Below, piece by piece: positions 31,994-41,306 of a DNA stretch of 48,544 nt. Below the pieces are notes generated by a model. That model did not search any database, was not told the origin of the DNA, and was given only the letters and a program-made list of their open reading frames with translations. The position numbers were made by a program, and so were the translations under genes. The stretch lies in the NCBI GenBank assembly GCA_013288335.1, contig JABDCC010000011.1, positions 1-48,544 on the forward strand. Direction: 5' to 3'. Source of the DNA: Alphaproteobacteria bacterium (lineage in GTDB: Bacteria; Pseudomonadota; Alphaproteobacteria; Rickettsiales; JABCZZ01). Positions within the stretch are counted from its first letter, which is position 1. Every line of letters begins with the position of its first letter.

Positions 31994-33220
31994 ATGGCAA
32001 CACAAATTTTGTCTCAAACATTCCAAGAATCTTCTTATGTGGCCGCACGTAATGAAGGTAATTTTTTCCTTAAAGCACTGCATAATATTGAATACGGACA
32101 AATTACCGTTATTGCCCCTGATGGTGAAAGATTGGAGTTTTCCGGAAGTCAGAAAGGCCCTGCAGTTGAGCTGATACTAAAGGATTGGCGTGCTCTGGAC
32201 GAATTGGTTGCTCGTGGTGAAATCGGTTTTGCCGATGCATATATTGATGAATTATGGAGTACACCGGATCTTCCTGCATTATTAACCTTTGGCCTTATGA
32301 ATGACCATGCGCTGGAGCAATTTTTTCACGGCAAACCATGGTATGCGCTTTGGGTACGCCTAAAAAGTTTTTTTCATGGCAACTCTTTAAAAGGCAGTCG
32401 TCGCAATATCATGGCACATTACGATCTCGGTAATGATTTCTATTCATTGTGGCTGGATAAAAGCATGACCTATTCCTGCGCATTATTTGAAGGAGATAGC
32501 AGCCGCAGCTTGGAGGATGCACAGCAGGCAAAATACCAGAGGATTTTACGCAAAATTGCTGCAAAGCCGGGTGAAAATGTCCTTGAAATTGGCTGTGGCT
32601 GGGGAGGATTTGCGGTTGCTGCTGCGCGTGCGGGTTTGCGCGTAACTGCCATTACCATTTCCGAAAAACAAGCCGAATTCGCAAAACAGAGGATAGAAAA
32701 TGAAGGGCTGAGTTCTCTTGTGAATATTGAACTCAGAGATTACCGTGAAATGGAAGGCGTATTTGATCATATTGTATCTATCGGCATGTTTGAACATGTG
32801 GGCGAAAATTATTGGCGGGAATATTTTAGCATTATCAAAAAACATCTGAAGATGGGCGGAACAGCGCTCGTGCAATCCATTACTCTGGATGATTATTTAT
32901 TCGAAAAATTACACGGTAAATATGGTTTTATTGAACAATATATATTCCCCGGCGGAATGTTGCCTTCTAAATCGCGTTTCAGGACCGCTGCGTTACAGGA
33001 AGGATTAATATGCAAAGAAATGTTTGGATTTGGAGAAGATTATGCGCGCACTCTCAGAAATTGGCTTACACGTTTTGATGCCCAGAAAGAACAAGTGAGT
33101 GAGCTTGGTTATAAAAAGGATTTTATACGTTTATGGCGATTTTATCTCGCAAGTTGTATTGCTTCGTTTACCAGTAAACGTACAGATGTCATCCAGGCAC
33201 ATATCACGCATAGTGCATAA
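31994..33220 (+). CDS. cfa: Cyclopropane-fatty-acyl-phospholipid synthase family methyltransferase
   Basis: A 408-residue S-adenosylmethionine-dependent enzyme that methylenates cis double bonds of membrane lipids. An N-terminal lipid-binding domain (1-140) precedes NIMAHYDLGNDFY (138-150) and SAM motif VLEIGCGWGG (196-205); the active-site stretch YIFPGGMLP near 316-324 is present. AAAGGA lies before the ATG. Together with the desaturase elsewhere in the window it indicates active membrane-lipid remodelling. Related fatty-acid methyltransferases cannot be excluded. Confidence 0.88.
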   Translation: MATQILSQTFQESSYVAARNEGNFFLKALHNIEYGQITVIAPDGERLEFSGSQKGPAVELILKDWRALDELVARGEIGFADAYIDELWSTPDLPALLTFGLMNDHALEQFFHGKPWYALWVRLKSFFHGNSLKGSRRNIMAHYDLGNDFYSLWLDKSMTYSCALFEGDSSRSLEDAQQAKYQRILRKIAAKPGENVLEIGCGWGGFAVAAARAGLRVTAITISEKQAEFAKQRIENEGLSSLVNIELRDYREMEGVFDHIVSIGMFEHVGENYWREYFSIIKKHLKMGGTALVQSITLDDYLFEKLHGKYGFIEQYIFPGGMLPSKSRFRTAALQEGLICKEMFGFGEDYARTLRNWLTRFDAQKEQVSELGYKKDFIRLWRFYLASCIASFTSKRTDVIQAHITHSA

Positions 33221-33238
33221 GTTTTTCTATGCTTTATT
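33208..33238 (+). terminator. Weak terminator after cfa
   Basis: GCATAG (33208-33213) and CTATGC (33227-33232) form a six-pair stem that overlaps the stop codon, followed by TTTATTT. It may work in both directions, since the convergent fasciclin gene ends at 33238. Confidence 0.4.
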
Positions 33239-33873
33239 TACTTTGCAGGTGGTACGGGAGTTTCAGTGGTGATGGTTACAATCTCGCCATCTGGAACCCG
33301 AGGCGGAAGCGTAGTTCCCTTTTTTACCACCATCACAGGGGTAGGTGATTCTATAAGTTTTACCATATCCGGACCACCGACGAGCACATCGTCAATGCGG
33401 TAAAGGATACCTCCCGCCAGCTGGCTCTCGCTTAAGATATTGCTGCCATTGATGGAATAGTGATCTTTGTAAGGCTCACCTGCGGTAAGATGCTGGTGAT
33501 TGATGCTGAACATACTCATTATACCTTCACCGGGATGCCCACCTAAATCTTCCAATTGTTTTTCTCCACTCACAATATGATTGCGCAAAACATCGGCAAT
33601 TTGTGCCTTACAATCCCCAGAATAAAAACAAGGATATTGTTCGGGTTTAATTTTTGCAAATGCATCATTTGTGGGTGCAAACACCGTATAAGATTGCCCT
33701 TCTTTCAACTCAGCCATCACACCTGAATCGATCAGGTTCTGATAAAAAATGGAAAGATCGGGGCGATTACGTAAAGCATTTTCTATAGTACTGTTATCTG
33801 CATGAGCTGATGTGATCATAAAAGCGGAAAAAACACCGCTTAGCAAGGCGGAGCGTGCAAATGAATGTTTCAT
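33238..33873 (-). CDS. Secreted fasciclin-domain protein
   Basis: A 211-residue exported protein with a signal peptide (about 1-25, ending SAHA). One fasciclin (FAS1) domain spans about 35-160, with YTVFAPTNDAFAKI (H1-like) and the H2-like ILYRIDDVLV near the end. The tail is Pro/Thr/Val-rich. FAS1 domains mediate adhesion and matrix binding. GGAG precedes the ATG at 33873; an in-frame ATG 12 bases earlier is less likely. Confidence 0.88.
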   Translation of the reverse strand: MKHSFARSALLSGVFSAFMITSAHADNSTIENALRNRPDLSIFYQNLIDSGVMAELKEGQSYTVFAPTNDAFAKIKPEQYPCFYSGDCKAQIADVLRNHIVSGEKQLEDLGGHPGEGIMSMFSINHQHLTAGEPYKDHYSINGSNILSESQLAGGILYRIDDVLVGGPDMVKLIESPTPVMVVKKGTTLPPRVPDGEIVTITTETPVPPAK

Positions 33874-34048
33874 AAAATTCTCCATAATTAGAACTATAGA
33901 GTGTTATTCTATTTTTTGCGGTATTTGGTTACTATGTGGATTATATTAATGGATGTAAGAAAAACATAAATCACTGTGATATTCACATAACTATTGCGCT
34001 TACCGCCAATTACAGTTTATGTAAATCAAACCGCCAACACAAATTTGA

Positions 34049-34720
34049 ATGATGTTTGCCATACATAAATTGCCGGTTATACGCTATATCAGGCTACGAC
34101 CTAGGCTTGTTATTGCCACAATTTTTGGATATTTTTTATGGATATTGTTGCCTGATGAATGGCGTAATACAACTAGATTGTTAGTCTCCTGGGATTCTGG
34201 AATATGCCTGTATCTGGCACTTGCCATAACAATGATGGTACATTCCAACCATGATAAAATCCGTTCCCGCGCGGCAATTCAGGACGAAGGAAAAATCGTT
34301 ATTCTGTCTCTTACCACTATAACAGCGCTAGCAAGTCTTGCTGCAATTATAGTGGAACTGGCATATGCAAAAACGCTAACAGGAGAGGCTAAATGGCAGC
34401 ATATATCCCTTGTCGGAGTAACAGTTTTTCTTTCTTGGACTTTCATGCAGACGATGTTTGCGCTACATTATGCCCATGAATATTATACAGCAAAAGGGGA
34501 GTCTTCAGAAGGCTTAGAATTCCCCGCTAAATATGTGACTCCGGATTACTGGGATTTTGTTTATTTTTCTTTTGTGATAGGTACTGCGGCGCAGACAGCG
34601 GATATAAATATTAAATCACGTGCCATAAGAAAAGTGGTTGCACTTCATTGTGTAACGGTCTTTTTCTATAACACCACCATTCTTGCCCTGACCGTGAATA
34701 TAGGCGCGAGCTTTTTCTGA
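34049..34720 (+). CDS. DUF1345 membrane protein
   Basis: A 223-residue integral membrane protein with about five helices (roughly 20-40, 50-70, 83-105, 118-140, 195-220). The segments RLLVSWDSGICLYLALA and the C-terminal TPDYWDFVYFSFVIGTAAQT are diagnostic of DUF1345. The function of the family is unknown. The ribosome-binding site is weak. The Nramp-related transporter follows after 73 bases on the same strand. Confidence 0.85.
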   Translation: MMFAIHKLPVIRYIRLRPRLVIATIFGYFLWILLPDEWRNTTRLLVSWDSGICLYLALAITMMVHSNHDKIRSRAAIQDEGKIVILSLTTITALASLAAIIVELAYAKTLTGEAKWQHISLVGVTVFLSWTFMQTMFALHYAHEYYTAKGESSEGLEFPAKYVTPDYWDFVYFSFVIGTAAQTADINIKSRAIRKVVALHCVTVFFYNTTILALTVNIGASFF

Positions 34721-34793
34721 CAATAGTATATTATCTTGATAACGGACCATGTATGTACTGTAAAAGAAACAGAATTTATATGACTGGAAAATA

Positions 34794-36062
34794 ATGAGCG
34801 TTATTTCGCCAAGACCTAATTTACTAAAAAGATTTTTCTCTGCGTTGGGGCCAGGGCTGGTTGCTGGCGCGGCTGATGATGATCCGTCAGGAATAGCAAC
34901 CTATTCCATTGCTGGTGCGCAACTCGGCACTTCATTGCTATGGATGGCGTGGGTTACCTGGCCTTTAATGGCGGCAGTGCAGATGATGTGTGCCAGAATT
35001 GGCATGATGACCGGCCAGGGACTTGCAGGTGCACTCAGTAGAAAAATACCAAGATATGTATTAGTAATATTTTGCTTTGCACTACTTACAGCCAATGTAA
35101 TCAATATTGCTGCCGATTTGGCGGGGATGGCAGATGCGGCGAATTTGCTTACGGGGCTTAGTCCGCATTTTTATGTTATTATTTTCGGGGTTGGTATTGG
35201 ATATTCCGTGGTGAAATTCCGTTATTACTATATCGCTAATACTTTAAAATGGCTGGCATTATCGTTGTTTGCTTATGTGATTACTGCGTTTATTATTCAT
35301 CCTGACTGGTCTATGATCGCGAGGCAGAGTTTTGCGTTCTCTGTTCCAAAAGGTAAGGAAATGTGGGAGACGATAGTTGCAGTGTTAGGAACGACCATCA
35401 GCCCGTATCTTTTTTTCTGGCAGTCAGCCCAAGAAGTGGAAGAAAAAAATGCTATGGGTCGGCGTATGCGTCCAAGGCATGAAGATGCAAAGAAAGTTGA
35501 GTTGATAGACAGAATAATGGACGTGGGGGCGGGTACTTTTCTCTCCAATATCGTCATGTTCTTTATCATACTGACCACCGCACTTACCCTGCACGTACAT
35601 GGAATCACTAATATTACTTCATCAAGGGAAGCAGCAGAGGCATTGCGTCCACTCGCCGGAGATCTTGCGATGCTGCTGTTTACGGTAGGTATTGTTGCAG
35701 TAGGATTACTTGCGATTCCTACGCTTGCGGGCTCAGCTGCCTATGCATTTGCAGAAACATTTCATTGGGCACAGGGGCTTGATCAGAAACTCAAGCAAGC
35801 GAAATCATTCTATGCCGTTATCATCATGTCGGTGTTATGCGGCATTGCACTCGATTTTCTGCATATCAACCCGGTCAGTGCTTTATTCTGGTCAGCGATT
35901 GTAAACGGATTGCTGGCACCATTTCTTATGGTGGGCATTTTATTGGTTGCCAGAGATTCAGAAATTATGTCTGGAGAGCCAAGCTCAAAATTAAATCAAA
36001 TAACCGTTGCGATAGCTACCTCATTGATGTTTGCGGCAGCGGTTGGCATGTTTGTTGTGTAG
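34794..36062 (+). CDS. Nramp-related divalent metal transporter
   Basis: A 422-residue membrane protein with about eleven helices, related to the Nramp (MntH) family. Helix 1 carries DDDPSGIATYS in place of the canonical DPGN, and helix 6 has TTISPYLFFWQS without the MPHN-type metal-binding Met and His. These changes mark the Nramp-related branch, some members of which carry Mg2+ rather than Mn2+/Fe2+. The substrate is therefore not assigned. The gene ends one base before the convergent ATPase gene. Confidence 0.85.
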   Translation: MSVISPRPNLLKRFFSALGPGLVAGAADDDPSGIATYSIAGAQLGTSLLWMAWVTWPLMAAVQMMCARIGMMTGQGLAGALSRKIPRYVLVIFCFALLTANVINIAADLAGMADAANLLTGLSPHFYVIIFGVGIGYSVVKFRYYYIANTLKWLALSLFAYVITAFIIHPDWSMIARQSFAFSVPKGKEMWETIVAVLGTTISPYLFFWQSAQEVEEKNAMGRRMRPRHEDAKKVELIDRIMDVGAGTFLSNIVMFFIILTTALTLHVHGITNITSSREAAEALRPLAGDLAMLLFTVGIVAVGLLAIPTLAGSAAYAFAETFHWAQGLDQKLKQAKSFYAVIIMSVLCGIALDFLHINPVSALFWSAIVNGLLAPFLMVGILLVARDSEIMSGEPSSKLNQITVAIATSLMFAAAVGMFVV

Positions 36063-36527
36063 TTATTGCCTCATCATGCAAGTGACTTCATTACCTTCTG
36101 TATTAAAAGTAATCTGATCAAATTTGGCACTGGATGCGATCCATAGCCCGCGGCCATTAGGGAGTGTGCGATCCACTTTACGCCCAAGAAATTCTTTCCA
36201 TGGAAATCCTTTTCCCTGATCCGCTATGGTGAGATAAAATTCATTGTCATTGGCATTGAGTTTTACTGCTACTTCTTTTTCACGATATTCGGGCATGGAA
36301 AATCTTCGTAGTACTTCCTGTTCCCATAATCCCTGACGCAGCAATTTGGTTTTATTTTCAAATCCTATTTCAAGATTTCCATGTTCTACTGCATTAAAAA
36401 TAAGTTCGTAAATTGCAGTAAAGAAATGATCCGGTTCGGGAAAGTGATGCGCAAGTATCAGCGAGAGATTGTATACCTCTTCAAAGCTTCTTATTTTGTA
36501 ATTATAATGCTTTAAATAATTATCCAT
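36063..36527 (-). CDS. RsbW-like anti-sigma/serine-kinase ATPase
   Basis: A 154-residue HATPase-fold protein: N-box ELIFNAVEHGN (about 43-53), G1 DQGKGFPW and G2 NGRGLWIA. There is no HisKA or receiver, so it resembles RsbW/SpoIIAB-type switch kinases, which bind a sigma factor or phosphorylate a STAS partner. The ATG at 36527 has AGG nearby. It follows the RsbU-like phosphatase gene with a 7-base gap. The STAS protein at 43654 is a candidate partner. Confidence 0.85.
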   Translation of the reverse strand: MDNYLKHYNYKIRSFEEVYNLSLILAHHFPEPDHFFTAIYELIFNAVEHGNLEIGFENKTKLLRQGLWEQEVLRRFSMPEYREKEVAVKLNANDNEFYLTIADQGKGFPWKEFLGRKVDRTLPNGRGLWIASSAKFDQITFNTEGNEVTCMMRQ

Positions 36528-36534
36528 AATATGC

Positions 36535-37731
36535 CTATTTATTATAATTAATGGATGAAGAGCGTTTGCAAATTGCAATGGTCAGATCGTCAGATAATTT
36601 ATCTCCTGCATGCAGCTTCAAATAATCAAGTATAGCGTTTTTAATATGGTTTGCGCTTTCGTCTTTATATTTGTCCAGAATCTCCTTGATAATTTTTTCA
36701 GTTATATATTCACCTTTTGGATTGGCGGTCTCGGTTAGGGCGTCGCTGTAAAGCAGCAGTAAGTCGCCTGCCATAAAAGGAATAGTATTGGTCGGGTACA
36801 TATGCATGCCGATGCCAAGTGGGTTTCCTGATCCATCAATGAACTGACTCTTACCAGTGGCCTTCCGCAAAATAATAGGATGGGTACTACAGGCGCAGGC
36901 ATAAAATAATTGATTGCTCTGTGTATCGATGATTCCATAAAACATCGTGGCAAACTGGCCACGTAACAGTAGATGCAAGAGCTTGTCATTTAAATGCGAT
37001 AAGTACTCTCCGGGACGTGCCGCGAGCGACGAATGTTCCTTCAAATAGGCCTGTAAGCGGAATGAATTAAGAGCGGCGGCAACACCATGACCGGAAAAAT
37101 CGACCATCCAAAAAGCAGTCTGATGGGCAAACAGGTTTTTCATGCCCCAAAAATCTCCGCCTATTTCAGAAGATGGCCGAAAATGTGAGGCAATATCAAG
37201 ATTGCATATCTTTTCTATATAGGAAATCTCACTGGCTCCCGGCAAAATTGCCTGCTGCAGTTGCCTGGCACTTTCTAATTCCAACTCCATACGGTTTTTG
37301 TAAAGCTGCAGATTTTTTAGTAGCAATCTTTTTTCCAAATGGACGGCAACACGGGCGCATAGTTCTTCCGGATAAATAGGCTTACTGATAAAATCCGCAG
37401 CGCCCATTGCAAATGCTTTAACCCGAAGTTCTGGTTCGGTAAGGGTAGTCTGGATTAAAATAGGTAAATCGCGATAATCAGGCTGGCTATGTATTGCCCT
37501 GCAACAATCAAAACCATCCATGCCCGGCATCATTATATCAAGAACAATCAGGTCGGGATTAAAGAGGATAATTTTTTCCAAAGCCTCTTCTGAGCTTGCT
37601 ACCGAAAGCAACCTATTATAGCCATTTGCCTGTAATGTTTTTTCAATAAAAATACGGTTTATCGGATTGTCATCCACGATCAAAATCGGAGATGCATGGA
37701 TGTTGTCCAGAAAATTATCTGCAGTTAACAT
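36535..37731 (-). CDS. Receiver-PP2C phosphatase (RsbU/SpoIIE type)
   Basis: A 398-residue protein. The N-terminal receiver (about 15-130) has Asp20-Asp21, phospho-acceptor Asp65 (IVLDIMMPGMDG) and the conserved Lys (ISKPIY). A coiled linker (135-165) leads to a PP2C-type phosphatase domain (185-390) with the metal-site motifs IGGDFWG, VDFSGHG, YSDALTE and SDDLTI. It would dephosphorylate a STAS partner when the receiver is phosphorylated. It overlaps the hybrid kinase gene upstream by 7 bases, the probable source of phosphate. Confidence 0.92.
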   Translation of the reverse strand: MLTADNFLDNIHASPILIVDDNPINRIFIEKTLQANGYNRLLSVASSEEALEKIILFNPDLIVLDIMMPGMDGFDCCRAIHSQPDYRDLPILIQTTLTEPELRVKAFAMGAADFISKPIYPEELCARVAVHLEKRLLLKNLQLYKNRMELELESARQLQQAILPGASEISYIEKICNLDIASHFRPSSEIGGDFWGMKNLFAHQTAFWMVDFSGHGVAAALNSFRLQAYLKEHSSLAARPGEYLSHLNDKLLHLLLRGQFATMFYGIIDTQSNQLFYACACSTHPIILRKATGKSQFIDGSGNPLGIGMHMYPTNTIPFMAGDLLLLYSDALTETANPKGEYITEKIIKEILDKYKDESANHIKNAILDYLKLHAGDKLSDDLTIAICKRSSSINYNK

Positions 37732-39863
37732 ATCGCGGACTGGGTAGATAAAGGGAGAGGGAAACTGCCCGCTATATATGCTTTAATGTGATCAATTTCT
37801 TCCCTGATTTGTTGCAATAGTTCAGTGCGTTTATCATAATTCATATCTGCGCTATCTTCTGCCATTTGGCATAACTCTGACAGCGTATTCATGCCAAGAT
37901 TGGCCGCAGAACCTTTCAGGCTATGGGCGGCATTTTGCCAATAGGTGAACTCGGTATTACGTCTGGAATTTTGCATGTTGGCTACCGTGTCATTTGCCAA
38001 GGAGAAGAATAATTCCAGTAACATTGTTTTTTCAGTGGCGGTTTCCGTTACCATCTCAAGGCGACGGAAATCTATAGGTACAGATGCGGAAGTAGGTTTG
38101 GATGTTAAAGATAGAGCTTCCGTGTCTGAGAAAAAGATAAACCACCGGCTTAGTATCTCTTTAAACAATAAGGGTTGTATGGGTTTGCTGACATATTCAT
38201 CCATACCCACCTGAAAACATGCTTCGCGATCGCCTGTCATTGCATTAGCAGTCATAGCAATAATGGGGACATGTGTATTATTACCAGATTCCGTTTCTAA
38301 TTTCCGGATCATGACCGTGGTTTCATATCCGTCCATTTCCGGCATCTTGCAATCCATAAAAACCGCATCATACTTTTCCGTATTTTGCTGAATTTTCTTC
38401 ATAACCTCGATGCCGTTCTCTGCCACCTCAATTTTTTTGAAGCCAAATTTTTTGAGTAAATTGATCAAGAAAAGACGATTAATCGGATGATCTTCTGCAA
38501 TTAAAACTCGTGCATCCTGTGCGTTAATCCGTTTGCTATGCACAATGGATAAAGTTTTATTACTATCATAAGAGGTGTCATGCTCCGGCAAAGTAATCGG
38601 AATGGTAAACCAGAATCGCGATCCGATCTTTTCCTTGCTTTCATACTGTATATTGCCACCTAACATCACGATAATTTGTTTGGTGATGGTAAGACCAAGG
38701 CCGGTGCCACCGTATTTCTGCGTTATATGGGCATCTCCCTGAACGAATTTTTCAAAAATGGCGTCGCGCTTGTTTTCAGGGATACCAATACCCGTATCTT
38801 TGATTTCACAATAAATTGAATTGTTCGCGACATCATAACGTAGCGTGGCTTGCACTTCTCCTTCGTCAGTGAATTTTATGGCATTACCCACAAGGTTAGT
38901 TACGATTTGTGCGAAGCGGCTTGGGTCGCATAAAATAATTTCAGGGATTTGTGGATCAATACTATATAATAATTTGATACCCTTTATTTTGGCCAGCGGT
39001 ATGAGCAGTTTAATCGTTTGTGAAAAACTCGTTTTTATATCGAACGGAGTTTTTTCCAGAATTAATTCATGTGCTTCAATTTTAGATAAATCAAGAACGT
39101 CATTAATAAGAAGCAGTAAGTTCTGTGCCGAATGACTAATCGTTTCTATATATTCTGTCTGTACTTTATCGAGATGAGTATCAGAAAGTAGATAAATCAT
39201 ACCAAGTATACCATTCATCGGCGTGCGTAACTCGTGGCTTATGCTGGCTATGAACTGTGATTTTTCATAGGTGGACAATTCCGCTTTTGCACGGGCTTCT
39301 TCCAGGGCTTTCTGCGTTAATTTCAGGGATTCAAGATCCTCTTTTACTTTCTTTATAACAATGCGCAGTTCCATTTCATCCACGGCTATGGCAGCGAAAT
39401 CTGCTAATTCTTGTTTTTGTTCTTCGGTAAAATCAGCGTGCGGCACACGATCGATTACGCATACAGTTCCTAGTTTAAATCCATTTTTGGTTTTAAGGGG
39501 AGCGCCCGCATAAAAACGTATATCGGGATTATCTGTTACTAATGGGTTACCGGCAAAACGCGGATCGGCCGTGGTGTCTGGTACTACCATAACGCCATCT
39601 TGCAAAATCACATGGGCACAGAATGCGACGTCGCGAGGAGTTTCTTTTGCATCGATGCCATAGTTGGATTTGAACCATTGCCTGTGTTCGTCAATTAAAG
39701 ACACTAAAGCAATCGGTGTTTTAAAATGTTGCGCCGCCATGCGCGTTAAGCGATCAAAAACAACTTCTGGTAGAGTATCAATAATCTGGTAATTGAATAA
39801 CTCGGCTAGCCTTTCTGGCTCATTTTTTGGCAATGGAGCGATATTCCAGCCTGGTTTCTGCAT
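37725..39863 (-). CDS. GAF-domain hybrid histidine kinase with receiver and Hpt
   Basis: A 712-residue soluble kinase. The GAF domain (about 25-165) contains PIALVSLIDEHRQWFKS and DVAFCAHVI. A coiled segment leads to HisKA with His210 (SHELRTPMNG), HATPase (NLVGNAIKFT and GGTGLGL), receiver (Asp504, FMDCKMPEMDG) and Hpt (His647, AAHSLKGSAANLG). There is no membrane segment, so it senses a cytosolic signal. It heads the kinase-RsbU-RsbW operon and can drive the PP2C receiver through a His-Asp-His-Asp relay. Confidence 0.93.
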   Translation of the reverse strand: MQKPGWNIAPLPKNEPERLAELFNYQIIDTLPEVVFDRLTRMAAQHFKTPIALVSLIDEHRQWFKSNYGIDAKETPRDVAFCAHVILQDGVMVVPDTTADPRFAGNPLVTDNPDIRFYAGAPLKTKNGFKLGTVCVIDRVPHADFTEEQKQELADFAAIAVDEMELRIVIKKVKEDLESLKLTQKALEEARAKAELSTYEKSQFIASISHELRTPMNGILGMIYLLSDTHLDKVQTEYIETISHSAQNLLLLINDVLDLSKIEAHELILEKTPFDIKTSFSQTIKLLIPLAKIKGIKLLYSIDPQIPEIILCDPSRFAQIVTNLVGNAIKFTDEGEVQATLRYDVANNSIYCEIKDTGIGIPENKRDAIFEKFVQGDAHITQKYGGTGLGLTITKQIIVMLGGNIQYESKEKIGSRFWFTIPITLPEHDTSYDSNKTLSIVHSKRINAQDARVLIAEDHPINRLFLINLLKKFGFKKIEVAENGIEVMKKIQQNTEKYDAVFMDCKMPEMDGYETTVMIRKLETESGNNTHVPIIAMTANAMTGDREACFQVGMDEYVSKPIQPLLFKEILSRWFIFFSDTEALSLTSKPTSASVPIDFRRLEMVTETATEKTMLLELFFSLANDTVANMQNSRRNTEFTYWQNAAHSLKGSAANLGMNTLSELCQMAEDSADMNYDKRTELLQQIREEIDHIKAYIAGSFPLPLSTQSAIC

Positions 39864-40039
39864 GTCACCCTATCTTACCGTAAATTATTTTTCTTGTATA
39901 ATAGGTTAATAGTTTTCTAAAAGTAGTGTGTATTTTTAGGATTTATACAACTTTCTGTTGTATTGGGTGTTTAAAGCGTCTAAAACACTCATTCGGCTTA
40001 AGGTTCGTGTCTGTCAAATACTCTTTGAGGATAGTTATT

Positions 40040-40753
40040 ATGAACACCACTGAGCGCCATAATTCAGTTTATACCTATATAGGCCAGAGAATTAGGGAAA
40101 GGCGTAAAGCCGTGGGTATGAGTCAGACGGAGCTTTCTGTATTGATGGGATTTTCTTACCAACAGATTCAGAAGTATGAAAATGGTTCGAGCCAAATCTC
40201 CATAGATAAATTGTTGTTGTTCGCTAAAATTCTGAATGTAACACCACATTATTTTTATGAAGGAATAAAATTAGATGAACAAAACAGCAACGGTATAAAA
40301 AATAACTTAATACAGAAAGTCAGAACTGAACCTTTGCAAATACTTCTGATAGAAGATAACCCAAGCGATGTGATATTGTTCAAGCTGGCCCTGAGTAATT
40401 GCACTGAGCCCACTGAGGTGCATATTATCCATCAGTCGGAAACGGTTATGGACTTTCTTCAGAATCATAAAACAAAATATGGCAAACCGCTTCCCAATAT
40501 TATAATTCTTGCTCTTGCACTGCCAAAAATCAGTGGAATGCAGCTTTTGAAATTCATAAAAAAGAACCCGAAGACTCTAGAGCTTCCTGTCATTATTTTA
40601 ACCAGCAGTATAAGCGTGAAGGATATGATAGAAGCATACAGATTAGGCGCATCGGGATTTATTCAGAAATCCACCGATGCGGAGTCCTATATTAAATCTA
40701 TGGATATATTCGTAAAGTATTGGTCAAAAGTTGTAATATTGCCAGTAAGTTAA
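40040..40753 (+). CDS. XRE regulator fused to a receiver that lacks the phospho-acceptor
   Basis: A 237-residue protein. An N-terminal XRE helix-turn-helix (about 11-72, IGQRIRERRKAVGMSQTEL and FSYQQIQKYENGSSQ) of the alphaproteobacterial type is fused to a C-terminal receiver domain (98-225) of the Rcp1-like class (LLIEDNPSD). The acidic pair Glu105-Asp106 and Lys210 (FIQKS) remain, but the phospho-acceptor Asp is Ala158 (IILALALPK where IxLDLxLP is usual). It therefore cannot be phosphorylated there and probably signals by binding. GAGGATAG supports the ATG at 40040. Confidence 0.88.
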   Translation: MNTTERHNSVYTYIGQRIRERRKAVGMSQTELSVLMGFSYQQIQKYENGSSQISIDKLLLFAKILNVTPHYFYEGIKLDEQNSNGIKNNLIQKVRTEPLQILLIEDNPSDVILFKLALSNCTEPTEVHIIHQSETVMDFLQNHKTKYGKPLPNIIILALALPKISGMQLLKFIKKNPKTLELPVIILTSSISVKDMIEAYRLGASGFIQKSTDAESYIKSMDIFVKYWSKVVILPVS

Positions 40754-40762
40754 CAACTCTAG

Positions 40763-40787
40763 GGTGTATTTTTAAAAAAAATACACC
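40763..40787. repeat. Perfect AT-rich hairpin between two regulator genes
   Basis: GGTGTATTTTT (40763-40773) and AAAAATACACC (40777-40787) form an 11-pair stem with a three-base loop, nine bases after the XRE-receiver stop. The A/T runs lie inside the stem and no T-run follows, so it may be an operator or an attenuator-like structure rather than a standard terminator. Confidence 0.45.
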
Positions 40788-40874
40788 ACGTAACAACCGG
40801 AGATTGTGATTGACAAGCCTAGAGGGTAGGATTCTACTCTGCTTCCTTCTATACACTGGGTTCGGGTTTTGTTT

Positions 40875-41306
40875 ATGAAGCAAAGACAATTACTGGTCAT
40901 CGAAGACGATCCAGACATCGCAACGATTGTCTGTGATGTTGCAAACGAGGTTGGTTTTAAAACGCACACCGCGCAGACCAGTAAAGAAATCGCTCAGCAA
41001 TATGAAAATATTCAACCCGATGTAATAATACTTGATCTGTTAATGCCGGATCAGGATGGTTTTGAGACACTCCATTTCTTAAGTGAAAGATGTTGTACCG
41101 CGCATATAGTGATTCTAAGTGGGCAGGATCGGTATAGAGGAATGGCAGAAGGGCTTGGCCGAGCACTTGGAATTTCAGTCGTGGATAATATTTCCAAACC
41201 ATTCAGGATAGCAGATCTGCGCGATAAACTACGGGTTATTATGTCGCAACTTCCTGATGAAGAAAGTTCTGATTCTTTGCCAAATTCTTCAGAAGATGCC
41301 GCCTGA
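40875..41306 (+). CDS. Single-domain response regulator next to the ethylene-receptor-like kinase
   Basis: A 143-residue receiver: Glu10-Asp11-Asp12 (VIEDDPD), phospho-acceptor Asp54 (IILDLLMPDQDG), Ser (ILSGQ) and Lys (ISKPFR), followed by an acidic Ser-rich tail of about 20 residues. The ATG at 40875 gives a standard N-terminus; a TTG six bases earlier is possible. Its stop overlaps the next start (TGATG), so it is translated with the hybrid kinase and is the most likely partner. Confidence 0.9.
   Translation: MKQRQLLVIEDDPDIATIVCDVANEVGFKTHTAQTSKEIAQQYENIQPDVIILDLLMPDQDGFETLHFLSERCCTAHIVILSGQDRYRGMAEGLGRALGISVVDNISKPFRIADLRDKLRVIMSQLPDEESSDSLPNSSEDAA

Noticed and set aside
33971-33990. 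CRP-like sequence TGTGATATTCACA before the DUF1345 gene
   Set aside because: The spacing between half-sites is three rather than six bases, so it does not fit a CRP site.
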